NCBI GenBank assembly: GCA_947095585.1
Contig: OX352765.1
Coordinates: forward strand, 17,544,444 to 17,608,443
Source of the DNA: Nephrocerus scutellatus
Taxonomy: Eukaryota > Arthropoda > Insecta > Diptera > Pipunculidae
Length of the DNA: 64,000 nucleotides
Direction of reading: 5' to 3'
In this document: positions 33,830 through 45,225 of the stretch, one piece after another
How positions within the stretch are numbered: the first letter of the stretch is position 1
Layout: each line of letters starts with the position of its first letter
The notes under the pieces: generated by a model
Told to the model about the DNA's origin: nothing
Seen by the model: only the letters and a program-made list of their open reading frames with translations
Databases searched by the model: none
Translations under genes and position numbers: made by a program

Positions 33830-34160
33830 GGGAGGGGATATTGGGCTTTCTTGGAGGGTCTTTTGGGTCTTTAGAGGTTTGATAAAGCTGAAAAATTAGG
33901 AATACTGTTGATAAAGAAGGGATTTTTTAGTTCGGGTGGGGTATTGAGGGTCTTTGGTGGTTTTCGTTATTAGGGATCAATGTGGGTTTTGGAGGGTCTT
34001 GAAGGGTCTTGGAGAAGTTCTTGGATGGGATTATGGAGGTAGTCTTGGTGGGCGTCTTCGATAGGGTCAAATGGGAGAGGATCGTTAAGTATGGCGAGTG
34101 GGTCGGTGGGGTTACGTATGATGGATGGACGGACTGTGAGTATTGATGGGATGATGGCAG
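33830..34160 (+). repeat. Degenerate GGGTCTT array
   Basis: Imperfect G-rich units such as GGAGGGTCTTTTGGGTCTTT, GGAGGGTCTTGAAGGGTCTT and TCTTGGTGGGCGTCTTCG. It abuts the 3' end of a CR1-like LINE at about 34.17 kb. Same core as the 37.84-kb array. Confidence 0.65.
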
Positions 34161-34164
34161 TGAT

Positions 34165-34870
34165 TTTTTTTGTAATTCGCGCACGCTTAAAAGGATTCGC
34201 ACCCTTATAATGCTCGGCTATGTACTTGGCACAGCGTGGGCATTAAGGAAAAGGAGGAGAAAAGAGGAGATGTCTATGAGCTTGTGTTTTGAATACATGT
34301 GGATCATAGTGATGTGGGAAGACAGAGCTTGGAACGAATCCCTGAATTTAAGTGTACGTCCGAAGATGGGCTTGAGGGTAAGCTGATGAGCATTAAGAGC
34401 GCTACGAGAATTGCGGTTACATTCAAGGAAAGGTGGCATGCAGCTGGCTATTTCTCTTGAACACCGCTGGTGCAAGCAACGATAAAACAGCGACAAGCTG
34501 GAAACGTTCCTGCGGTGCTCAAACGAATCTATTGCTTTCACTATATTTGCGTCACCGATAAGTTTTATCGCGCGGTTTTGAATTCTATCTAGCTGATGCA
34601 AGGTAGTTTTAGGCGAGCTAGACAAGATATGGCAATTGAACTCAAGGTTAGGGCGAATAAAAGCCTTGCATATGGTAGCCAGATCTTGCACTGGGCTAGA
34701 ATACCTAAGCATTTTGCAGCATTTTTGGCGACGGTAAATATGTGGTCATTCGAACGAAGCTTGTCGTTAACGCACATACCGAGAATTACGAGATTTTCAG
34801 TTCAGATGAATTGTAATTGGGTGAGAAAGCATGGTGATGGGGTGATGGGGACCAATGAGGTCGATAGGTA
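34165..34870 (-). mobile_element. CR1/Jockey-like LINE, 3' part (copy 2)
   Basis: Minus strand reads CVNDKLRSNDHIFTVAKNAA, CLGILAQCKIW, LATICKAFIRPNLEFNCHIL, HQLDRIQNRAIKLIGDANIV, SLSLFYRCLHQRCSREIASC, NAHQLTLKPIFGRTLKFRDS. This is the RT thumb and C-terminus, ending at LNAHAVPST. The 3' untranslated tail contains CACCCTTATAATGCTCGGCT (plus reading), followed by a T run, that is, a poly-A tail. Confidence 0.85.
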
Positions 34871-34919
34871 GGTACCGGGCCACAAGCAACGCTAAGCACC
34901 TCAGCTATTTAAAAATATG

Positions 34920-35040
34920 GTGAATGTCTATGCGTCTTGATCAAATAAATCCGGAAACACAAAATTCGGCAAAACCTTTTACATTCGTGTGGTAGGGCTA
35001 AAAAGTAATCTCTGTATTGATTGGTAGATCCGAAAATTTC
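34920..35040 (-). repeat. Small piece of the same CR1-like LINE
   Basis: The bases from about 34.92 kb (AATCCGGAAACACAAAATTC, GGTAGGGCTAAAAAGTAATC) match 8.11-8.22 kb of copy 1 in the same orientation. Confidence 0.55.
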
Positions 35041-35044
35041 TGCA

Positions 35045-37155
35045 AAGTTAGTATTTATTGGTACATAGTTATTTTTAATGTACTAGTAGTTATTTTGCAT
35101 ACACAGAGAAAATATATAAACATTTAATTTTTTGTCGCCTATATCTTACGTTTTGAAAAAAGGTAGTGTCTACTAAATAACCATACAAATGGACATGGCA
35201 AAATGATCTGAAATTCAATTCAGAAATTGCAATGCCACAAAATTATTTTCTTTACTATTAATATATGGAAATGCTTCACTCGTACCCAGGGGCAGAAAAT
35301 GGATGCATTTACTACTTACTCGAAGACATTCATTTTGTGAGGTAAAAGGTAGCTTTTAAGATAAATGTTATGAGGAGGACAAATAATAATAACAACTTTT
35401 TAATATCCTTTATTATGTCGTTAAGTTTACCGTAATTTCTACCATAAATGGTAAGTTTAGTAGAGTTTGAGTTTAATGGGAAATTCGGTTGATGCTTCAG
35501 AAAAACACAATCCTACCACATTTATAAATTATTGATGGTCCTTCAGGATATTGTCTGCTTAGAGCAGTACAATACAACAACATATAATTCCTCTTGCATT
35601 GGGTTTTAAAAGACATCTCTCTTCTATAACATATACGCTGGGGATTATTTCCAAAGTGGAAAATGCCGCACTCGTTGCTGAAGAACACTTTTATAGGTAT
35701 TTCAACTAAGAAGAGAAGTCTCTGAGGCAGTCGTACAAGTTTATTCCTTGTATATGTAGGTATATCTTTTTGTTTAGCTATTAAAGACTTTTATAAACGT
35801 TTATTATACCAGAGAGTATCTACATTAGAAGGAGCAACATTTTAAAAGTTCTGTGGGATGAAGGTATGATTTTTTCAACGCTTGTTGAGCGATTATTATC
35901 ACAGTTTCTTTCTACTGAGGAATTTCCAATGTTTTATTGAAAGAAAAGTTTGCTGTTAAGCCTACAACTTATTTTCTAATTGCAAAACTGACATTAATTC
36001 AAGGTCAAAGACCACATTTCGATCTATTTAGATAGCAAAAAATGTCACCCCTTATATTTACAAAGGAGTTATACAGCTGCGTTTACACGAAACAAATCGA
36101 TGTATTTCCCCCTATTCTTATCATCTTACAATTTTATTTCTTGTCACCTCATTAGAGTTTCTCTGGGGTCACATTATCATACATTATGTTGTAATGATTC
36201 TGGATTATATGCTACAATACCATAAATCGGATTCAATAGTATTTCCATCACTTGCCTACCCTAGCAAACTTCACTCAGGCAATATAGCAGGATAATATAT
36301 CCTTAAATTAGGAAATCTCAAGGTAAGTGGATATTTTCTTTTGTGCAAAAGATACTTTTTATTGAATATTTTTTACGCCCCAACTCCCACCTAGCAACCA
36401 AAAGAAATAACGATTTTAGGAAGCAATACCATTTTTATAGCCTTACCCCAATCGATTGAATTGAAGGGGAATGAATTTGGTTGATTCCTTTTTTATGTTG
36501 GTTGACATCAAATTGTGGCTAAAGTTGGGATTTGATCATAAGCAGTGCAATAAAGTTGACAGGTGTAGCGTGCGGTTTATAAATTGGATTTTCTCTTTGT
36601 GGGTGGTTATCGTTTTTATCCTCTGTGAAGTGTCTGTCTGGCCTTGGTGAGTGGTGATTGAGCTTTTGTTTTCTTAGACCGCCATAAGCATCCGTTATTG
36701 GTTGTTTAAAGTTTGTCGTTTTAGGTCGATAACTTTTCAGACGAGCAATATCCATTTTAATGGCATAGGTAATACAGACCTTACTCTATTGGCTATCAAC
36801 GAAATTTAGAGATAGGAGCTGAGTGAACAATATCTCGATATTACTGAAGTGTTTTTAATTTTGCTTTGGTTTCTGAACCAAGTATCAATTTAATTTTATT
36901 TATTTAAGTTGATAGCATTATTAAATATTGTTACGAAATTTTCGAGTTCGTAATGGATTTTGCAAATAAAAACAAAAACAAACTACAACTTTAATTACCA
37001 AAAAACAAAAGTTCAAAAATTACACTGGTGATTACTTATTATGCACTTAAATATACTAAAATCCACTTATGCGGTAGCTCTATCTACTTTTGAGTACTTT
37101 TTAAATAGTCTGGTTGAATTCCAAATAATAACTGACTTACTGCGATAAAACTTTG
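35045..37155. other. stac intron sequence, unassigned
   Basis: No supported gene. A minus-strand frame at 36.52-36.76 kb (MDIARLKSYRPKTTNFKQPI...) is gag-like in composition, but nothing allows assignment. Confidence 0.35.
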
Positions 37156-37159
37156 TGCT

Positions 37160-37510
37160 TATTAAAGCAAATCAACAGTTCGCAAAGGTTCTATTCTATA
37201 GAACCATCTAGCAAGTACAGTAGCTACCATTAGGTGATGATCCCGTACCATACCCATGTCAGCTCCTCTTCTGTTTCGGACTTCTAAAAGACAGCTCCTA
37301 AAACGTCGGCTGACCGCCACATGGTCGATTTTGTTGGATGATGATTGTCTGTCAGTTGACACCCAGCTGACCTTGTGGCACGTCTTATGCTCAAACATGG
37401 TGCCTCCTATGACAAGGTGGTTGGTGTTGCAGAAATCAACAAATATTGCCAGGAACCGCACACGATGGCGCGTAGGCGTAGTAGGAGCCACAAGGGGATA
37501 TAGGATATAA
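37160..37510 (-). mobile_element. RTE-like LINE endonuclease fragment
   Basis: Minus strand: FLAIFVDFCNTNHLVIGGTM, HKTCHKVSWVSTDRQSSSNK, IDHVAVSRRFRSCLLEVRNR, RGADMGMVRDHHLMVATVLA. This is the C-terminal half of an APE endonuclease, with the IDH(V)..., ...DHHL motif where SDHHL would be expected. No RT follows. Confidence 0.7.
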
Positions 37511-37514
37511 CTAA

Positions 37515-37835
37515 CTAAACTATCTAGCTAGTACCAGAACATACAGCCATAATTCCTATATAAAACTAAGCAAGTGCATTGTATTACATATAAAATAAAA
37601 TCTAAAAATAACTTTTATATACATAGTGTGTACACAAGTACATATAACTCAGCCTAATTGCATGCGATGATTTTCAGTAATTTCTTAGTTCTATTACAAT
37701 TTAATGCAATGCTTATTAAATTCTTTTATATTAAGTTGCCTATGTCTTTCTGTCTTTCTGTCGGTTTATATGTCATTCTGTCATGCTTTTTTCATGCTAA
37801 TTCATTCATTCATTCATTCTAATGAAGACTTTTCG
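37515..37835. other. stac intron sequence, unassigned
   Basis: AT-rich DNA. A short ATTC microsatellite lies at about 37.80-37.82 kb, next to the GGTCTT array. Confidence 0.45.
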
Positions 37836-37839
37836 GTGG

Positions 37840-38960
37840 CGTGTCTTGAGGGGTGTTCTTATGAAGTCTTGAGGGAAGTGTTGTGGTGGTCAGGGGGTCT
37901 TGAGGTGGTCTTAATGGGATCTTATCATGGTTTTAACAGGGTCTTTTATGTCATTTTGTCACGTTTTTTCATTACAAATCTGTTAGTATGTCTCGTACGC
38001 ATTTTTGGGGTAGGACTTTTCGGGGGGTCTTTTTGTGGTCTTTAGGTGGGTCTTCAGGTGGTTCTTAAGATGGGTATTGAGGTGATTCATGATGCATGGT
38101 GGTTCGAGAAGGGGTCTTGAGGGGATTTAAAGAGGTTCATGAATGGGATGTTGATGGACTTTTGAGTTAGTTTTGAGGGCGTCTTGAGATGATGTTAAAG
38201 GAGTATTAATGGGGTTACTTGAGGCGTTCTTCAGGGTGGTCTTCAGGGGTTCTTGAGGGGTTCTTGAGGAGGTTCTTTAATGCTCTTGAGGGTAGTCTTG
38301 AGGATGGTTTCAGGGGAGTCTTTAGATAGTCTTTAAGAGGTTTGGTGGGGGTTAAAGGAGAGTTTGAGAGAGTCTTGAGTGTGGTCATAAAGGGGGTCGT
38401 AACGTAGTCTTGAGGAAGTCTTGAGAGGGTTTTGAGAGGGGTCTTGAGGGAGTCCTGAGTGGATCTTCAGATGGTATTGAGGGAGTATTAATGAGTTATT
38501 GAGGAGGTCTTGAGTTGGGCGGTTAACGGGAGTCTTCAGGTGTTCTTCCGGTGGTCTCAATGGGGGTTTGGGAGGGTCTTGACGAGGATTTTGCGGGAGC
38601 CATAAGGGAATCTTGAGTGGGGTCTTGAGGGGTTCTTAAGAAGGTTTTGAGGTGGTCTTGAGGGCATTTTGAGAGGGTCGTGAGTGGAGTCTCGAGTGAG
38701 TCTTTAGGTGGTCTTGAGAGTTTTTGAGGTGGTCCTAAGGGATCCTTAAGGGGTTTTGAGGGGGTCTCTATTAATGGGGGTAGTAACATGGTTTTAACGG
38801 GGTCTTGAGGTAATCTTGAAAGAGTCTTTAGGTAGTCTTCAGGAGAGTCCCGAAGGGTTCTCGTGAGGATCTTTAGTGGAGTCTTGAGGGGGTCTTACGA
38901 TGGTTTTTAGGGTGTCTTGGGGTTGTATTGAGGGGATTTTGAGAGGTTTGAGAGATTGAA
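37840..38960 (+). repeat. Long degenerate GGTCTTGAG array (about 1.1 kb)
   Basis: A G/T-rich stretch of imperfect units around GGTCTTGAGG, for example GGTCTTGAGGGGTTCTTAAG and GAGGTGGTCTTGAGGGCATT. Spacing is irregular, about 9-17 bases. On the minus strand it yields open P/S/K/T-rich frames (SRPPKDSLETPL...) without start context, homologue or splice sites, so it is not taken as coding. It lies inside the 13-kb stac intron. Confidence 0.8.
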
Positions 38961-38964
38961 AGAA

Positions 38965-41080
38965 CATCAAATGCTTAGAACGGTTTTTTTAAATTATGTG
39001 ATTTTTTTAAACCACAAATGTTCTAGATTTCCATTGAAAACATTCCAGCAGTTTTTATTTATTTTATAACACTACTAGTTGCTCCAAATCTACCACTTAT
39101 TTTAATATCTACCATTTAGGAGTCTAGTTATGCTTCAATAAGAGCATATTTTTTTTTATTTTTTATATAATTTTATTCTTATATACGAGCATGTATTTAT
39201 TTGATAGATTTAGTGTCTGTTATTCATTATGTGAAGTTTTTAGGAGAAGAAGCTAGTGCAAAGTGGTTTCTGTAAAAAAAATTTAAGACGATTTTAAAGA
39301 AATTGTAACAACTGGTGGATACAGCTCTGTACAAATTTTCAACGTTGACCATGAGGCACTATTTTGGAAAAAATATTCCAACCAGAACCAGATTCCAGGA
39401 TGAAAGGTCAATGCCTGGACACCAAGGCTTCAAAAGGCAGCAATATCTTAAATCTTAAAACTTGAACACTACGTCATAAGCTATCAAAGGTAGGAAGAAG
39501 AAGAGATGATATAATAAATAATGGCAATTCTAAGGATAGATCTGCTGCAGTGGAGCTCAAGAACGCTTGCTATTAGGAACTTGTAGCATTCTGGACATAA
39601 GATTACAAAATCGGTCGCCACAAAAGGCACTTTAATTTAAACTTTATAACATATAGACTACGTTCACCCTGACAGTCCATTCTAAATATTGGTGAAATAA
39701 TTTTTGAAATCGGATGAGTAGTTTCGAAGATTACCTCCTACACACAAACAAACATTACCTCTTTATAATTTATGTATAGATAAGTATAGATATACATATG
39801 CCAAAGATTTTTTTGTAATTTTTTAATTCGAATACAAGTATGTTCAGTGCAGTTAACTAAAAAATTAAAAATTTTTGTTTATAACATTTACATTTGGAAA
39901 CCAAACTGGAATACTATTTAACCTTTATGTTGTAGAGTAGAGAAATGTGTGTATTACCAAGATCTTTCTGGATAGATGCAATTATTGGGTATCTAGTGCG
40001 GTCATATATGTACTGATGTGTAAAGCTTGCCTGATATAAGAACAAATGTTCTACAAATTCCAGACTAAGGACGAATATTTTGGAAAAGAACTTCCATTGT
40101 TGAAACTAGATCCAATTCTTTGTTGTCTGAAGGTATTAAGAAGATCTGATTAGCTAATTCTAAGGCTGAGTAATATTATGCTGATACTCGTGAGAGCGTG
40201 AGGTACTTTCTCCACCAACTACAATAAATAATTTTCAACTTATTAACCTTAAACGTATTTAATCGAACTTAATTTACTTTCTAAATTCAAAACAAACAAA
40301 CAAATCTATAATAGACATATACAAATTCAATTACTAAACAAAAGTTCTTATTTCGTACTCAATATGGATTTTTGTTTTTTAATTGGATTTGCATACAACC
40401 ATTGTAGACTTTGTGTGTTTTGGAGTGAATTGAACGCGCGAGTTATTTACTTTTTGTTTGCACTTCTCGTGTTTTTTTTTAAAGCTACACTCTTTTCAAT
40501 ATTTAACTCTTGCTTTCCGAGCGAATAAGAAAAACAGTTGATAGAATTTATAGTGAAATTTCATCGCGGTACGTTGATTTTAATTTGCAATAACCGTTTT
40601 GGTGTGTTCGGAGCACGATGGTTTTTGTTATTTTATGTATAACAAAATAACAAAAAAGGTTAACAACTCTTGGAACGAACATGGCGGGTGCGATATTTCG
40701 AAATTCATTTAAATTATACGGGTATGGTAGCCTTGAAGTGTTGGAAACTGAGGAGCATAAAACCGAACGACTGGTTCTGCATCCTTTCCGAGGATAGCAT
40801 AAATTCGCGTAACATCATCAATGCAAGTTATTTTCATATTTTCACTGCACCAACGCCTGTACGTGCTCGATAATAGGTGCTTTCGAATGCATATAAAACA
40901 TTCGATTTAAGTCATATCACATCCTTCGTGTATGCACCAGATAAACACGGATAAATATGGTTGGTTATAACATTTGCATAGATTTGCACAGATAATATGA
41001 AATGTAGAATTTGTAGAAATTCCTGTTCGACAGGTACAATCTTGCACATAGAGCAATATGCAAAGTAGCAGGTAGAACTT
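38965..41080. other. stac intron sequence, unassigned
   Basis: A dispersed-repeat tail is visible at about 39.69-39.79 kb (ATCGGATGAGTAGTTTCGAA, ACACACAAACAAACATTACC). Otherwise nothing was recognised. Confidence 0.4.
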
Positions 41081-41082
41081 AC

Positions 41083-41251
41083 CATTTGCGTCTTTTGCCT
41101 CCAAACCATCGGCTTCCACTATAACAACGGAGAGGACAATTATTTTCGGCTTATCCTCGGCTGAAGCATGCAACAGACGATAATGACGATCCGGATTTAC
41201 ACCAAACGCTCGTTGTGCATGTAAATACATTTCTTCCTTGTAGTGGGCGAA
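41083..41251 (-). CDS. stac: stac exon (start of C2A)
   Basis: Acceptor TGCTTGCAG. Reads FAHYKEEMYLHAQRAFGVNP, DRHYRLLHASAEDKPKIIVL, SVVIVEADGLEAKDANG. The HYRLLH segment just before C2A and the Ca2+ loop acid in AKDANG (completed by GFSDPY in the next exon) are diagnostic of the Munc13-4/BAIAP3 group. The donor GTAAG lies after one base of a Gly codon. Residues 81-137. The intron after it spans 13,000 bases and splits the C2A Ca2+ loop. Confidence 0.93.
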
Positions 41252-41254
41252 CTG

Positions 41255-42155
41255 CAAGCATTTCAGGATGAAAGAATAGAAATAAAATGGGAATGAATTT
41301 TAAACGTTTAACAAGAAATTTTAAATGATAGTAAAAATTAAAAAATGTTCATAATACATATAAATATATAAAATAAATTCCAAATAAAAGAATAAGTGCA
41401 AGATGCACATTCTCAAAGTTTCTCTAGTACAAATTGATGTATCATTGTCGTTGCATGTACTTGTGGTATAAGGATTTTAATAGAATCACAAGGATATTAT
41501 GGTTTTTAAAATTATATTCCACTGCACTTATATCCTTTTCATCTTTTCACTGTTCGGTATGAGAAGATGCGCCAAAGCAAAGGGATAACATCATTATTTC
41601 TCAAGGGTTTCTTTTCTAAAAAGGAAACAGGAAATTTGGTTTTCCCTTTTAGGAACTGTTCCGGCAATATTATTGATATCCTGAAATAGTTGGAAAATAA
41701 TGAAAGGACAGGGAATATTTTATCTATGGCATGAGGACTCTTATGCAAAAGAGTTCCGAGAAATACAAAAACAACCGAGAACATTGAAATGTAAGGGTTG
41801 TTTTTTCATTTGAAATTGAAATTGCAAATAATTTTAGTAATTTTTGGCAAACAACCCTTATAAGCTCTGTAAGAGCATGTTATCATTTGCAAAACCCATT
41901 TTTGCTATTCAATTTAAATCTACTTCAAATTTTCACAGGGAGCCACTAAGTGTTGTAAGAGTATTGATAAAAATAAATATACTATTTATGATTAGATTTG
42001 TAAAGTTCCTATACAATAAAGGGTTGAAAAGTTCCTAAAAATTGTACTACCTAGGGAATTGTACTGAATACCTGAGATTGATAAAGATAAAGGGATATTA
42101 ACTAAGATGGAAGAGTGCTAGGTTTTAGGATTCTATTCTTATAGTTTTTAAGGGA
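41255..42155. other. stac intron sequence, unassigned
   Basis: AT-rich, no gene or repeat recognised. Confidence 0.45.
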
Positions 42156-42159
42156 AATG

Positions 42160-42990
42160 TATGACTCTACTTGTTTTAGTTAAAAGCAATCAAAGGTTAC
42201 AACCTGGGAAGGCTGTGCTCCTCGGAATCCTCCTCCTATGCTCAGGGAACGATAACGCGCAATACATAGCCTCTCTCGCTGCAAGACTGTTGAAGGGTAC
42301 AATCTACCCACCTAAACGATGTTACCCTGTCTTGCAGAATTCAACGGATCTTAAGAAGACAACCACGATAAAAAAAAACCCTCTATCCAAGGTGAGACAC
42401 GTGCACAGAGCAATGAATGGCCATGAGAACTTTGGTCGCTGGCATGGAACTCTGGATATCTGGTACCCTCCGGTTGCAAGTGACCTTACCACTGAAAGAG
42501 GCTCTGTGGTGCCAGACCTTTCCCTTACTCAATTAACGAAATGAATGGAAAGTTTTCAAAATATAACCCCTGAGGGCGGTGCTCCTCCAAACGCATCAAT
42601 CTCAGCCAAGGACCTTCAAAGGTCCTAATTCCGAGATGGAACTTTTACAAACAGACGATAGCACAGACGCGTCTAGCACTATAACCGTAGACTACGTCAC
42701 CACGCAAGGCTCCATCGTGCCAAAAATGCGCGGACAATGCGTCCACATCTACCACCTCTGACTTAAGGGACGGGCTAACTAGCTCAGACCTCGAGTACAG
42801 AAAGAAAAAAAGATGACACATAAGTGGAACCGCAGGGAAATGCCTGAATTTCCTCAAACTGACGGGACTCTCCCATGACGAAGCACTAGCCCAGTGCCAG
42901 ACAAAATAAAAGACAGGACGGTCACATCCACCATAAAGCAGGGCCGATCTAACGACTCCAGTCCTAAGAACCCGCCAAAAAGGGAATTAA
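42160..42990 (+). mobile_element. Possible LINE ORF1-like remnant
   Basis: Broken plus-strand frames, including LSKVRHVHRAMNGHENFGRW and LNFLKLTGLSHDEALAQCQT, followed by a basic, Ser/Thr-rich stretch (RTVTSTIKQGRSNDSSPKNP). The style is that of a LINE gag-like ORF1, but no zinc knuckle is visible. It directly precedes a CR1-like RT piece. Confidence 0.35.
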
Positions 42991-43004
42991 TAACACCCTG
43001 CATC

Positions 43005-43480
43005 GTTTGGACAAGTAACTACCTTACTGACCATTTAATCCAGGTCGTATTGGACGGATTCAAATCAAATGTTCACCGCCTAAACGCCGGTGTTCCTTGA
43101 GGCTCTGTTTAATCTCCGACACTCTTTCAGATTTTCATTATTGATCTCCTATCCACCACCTCTAATTCAATCCATTCTTTCGTTCGACGACAACACTTTT
43201 AGCTTTTCATATGATTTCGCGCTTTCTGCACGCCCCTTTTCGTCACAAGTGGAACTTAAACAACAACGTATGTTAAGCACCTTAAATTCTGACCTTGACA
43301 GCATAACAAGGTGGGGACTACATAATAGAGTTGAATTTAACCCAATGCTGTCTTTTTCGTGCGTCAACAACAAGCTTCGTTGGAATGACCACATATTTGC
43401 CATCGCCAAAAATGCTGCGAGATGTTTAGGTTTTCTAAAACGGTGCAAGATGTACCGGTATTGTGCAAGGTATTGGACAG
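43005..43480 (+). mobile_element. CR1/Jockey-like LINE, RT fragment (copy 3)
   Basis: Plus strand: WTSNYLTDHLIQVVLDGFKS, NVHRLNAGVP, a stop, then FDDNTFSFSYDFALSARPFS, LKQQRMLSTLNSDLDSITRW, CVNNKLRWNDHIFAIAKNAA, RCLGFLKRCK. Colinear with copies 1 and 5, but on the opposite strand and interrupted at 43.48 kb by a foldback element. The FADD box appears as FDDN. Confidence 0.8.
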
Positions 43481-43481
43481 T

Positions 43482-43743
43482 TTCTTTTGATGTTCCATTT
43501 ATTCAAGATCCATTCACTGAGCCAAATAATATATCCTTTATCATTACCATTACCACCGCCTAAAGGCTTTGCCAAACAGAATGCGGTACAGTACAGCGAC
43601 CGCGGTTGGCAAAATCATACGCTCGCGCCGCTGGCCCGCGTTCTGTTTGACGAAGCTCTTAGACGGTGCTATTAATGGTAATGTAAAAGGGTATAGAGTT
43701 TGGCCCTGTGAATGGATCTTGAATAAATAGAACATCAAAAGAA
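43482..43743. mobile_element. Foldback/MITE-like element
   Basis: Two arms of about 105 bp in inverted orientation (43482-43586 and about 43637-43743), both starting TTCTTTTGATGTT at the outside. Shared further in: ATTTATTCAAGATCCATTCA and, with mismatches, CTTTGCCAAACAGAATGCG. A loop of about 50 bases separates them. Translations of the two arms mirror each other (FKIHSLSQIIYP and FKIHSQGQTLYP). It sits at the break point of the CR1-like fragment. No clear target duplication was seen. Confidence 0.75.
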
Positions 43744-43749
43744 GATGGA

Positions 43750-45220
43750 AGGTATTATCAACTCTTAAGAAATGAACTGCAAATCGAAATGATCGATGTA
43801 CATACTTTCCCTGAAATAAATCAAATCTTCTGCTAGGAATTGAATTTTTTTGAGAGGTTAGCGCAAAATCACAGAATTGTGCGAGAGGTTGGTATGAATC
43901 GAATCATAACACCAGTACTGCTGTTTAAGGCTAATGGTCGTGCCGGTATGAGATGCTAAACATAGAAAGCAGACCTAGTTTTAGCAACATTTATAAGGAT
44001 GATTTCGGAGAATGGATGTGATTTAAAAGAAAATTTAACAGATACTCAGTTTTTCTCTCTTAGCACCCCAAAGGTGCTTGTTGAATTGAAATGAAATGAA
44101 AAGAGAGACAGAGCGGTCATTTCATTTTCATTTTAACAAAGAAAGCGCCCAAGAAGCAAATTTATCTTTTATTCCTTTGCTTCGTTAAAAAAAAATAATA
44201 TTCTCTAAGTAGTGTTTTTGTACTCTTTTTATCAACCCAAATTGTAATCTGTTCATGGCACATCGAAACTCAGAGCGAAAATATCTTTCTAACCAAATTT
44301 ATGATGTCCCATCGAGATATACATTTCGCTACTGCTAAGTTACTAATCCCGCGCGGTGCGAACTTGAATTAACATCATCTTCAACTACACGCCTTCTTGA
44401 TTTTATGAGTTTACACAGTTTGCTGAAGGATGTTCTTCTGTCATCTGAAGGCACTTTTTTGTGCACTTTTCTTAATACACATAGAACTCAGAACTTGAAG
44501 TTTTACAACGAAATATCACAAGACACTTAGGACTAAGAAAACTGTAGCAAAATAAGAAAAAAAGCTCTCTATGGCAAATGTTCTCCTCTTTGATTCTGAA
44601 AAAATATAGAACACACAACATGACAGACAGGATAAGTAAAAAATGTTTAAAACACCATTAATAATAGGGTCTTTTGTACTCCATAACATGGTTATGGTAC
44701 GTATCACCATGTTGGAGGGCAAAAAAATCTCTACAGCTAAAGATCACCATTATAAAGCGAATATGCAGTAGAATTGTAAAGCCAAGGGATATGAGTAAAA
44801 AAAAAGTTTATTAAATCAGCGTGGGAAGGAATATATCATAACATCCTTGGAAATCTGTTTATTATTAAACAATCAATCGTGTTTATTCATTGGGTAACAT
44901 ATGTTGCCTGTATAAGCATTAAAGGTTAAAAAATGCATCAATCCAGCTTTTCCACCAAATATATCCTCTGAAAGATTTATTGATTTGAATTTCATGGATA
45001 TATGAGAATGTTTTTTTTTTGTATACATTCTTTTCCAACGTTTTTTAGCACAACGTTCTCACCAAAAATGCACACACTAATAATATCATTGAACATGTCC
45101 TTTAAAGATATCACTCTGATAGTTTTCATTGAGATGCCTGCCTGCCACAAATAATTGCTGTTGACTCGTCGACATTGTAAACCCGTAAACATTGTGAACA
45201 CCGCAACGACATCACGAGGA
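43750..45220. other. stac intron sequence, unassigned
   Basis: AT-rich, no gene or repeat recognised. Confidence 0.45.
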
Positions 45221-45225
45221 CTTAC

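Noticed and set aside
38333..38789. Proline-rich minus-strand frames (75 and 88 codons)
   Set aside because: They translate the GGTCTTGAG array; no splice or start context and the peptide is as degenerate as the DNA.
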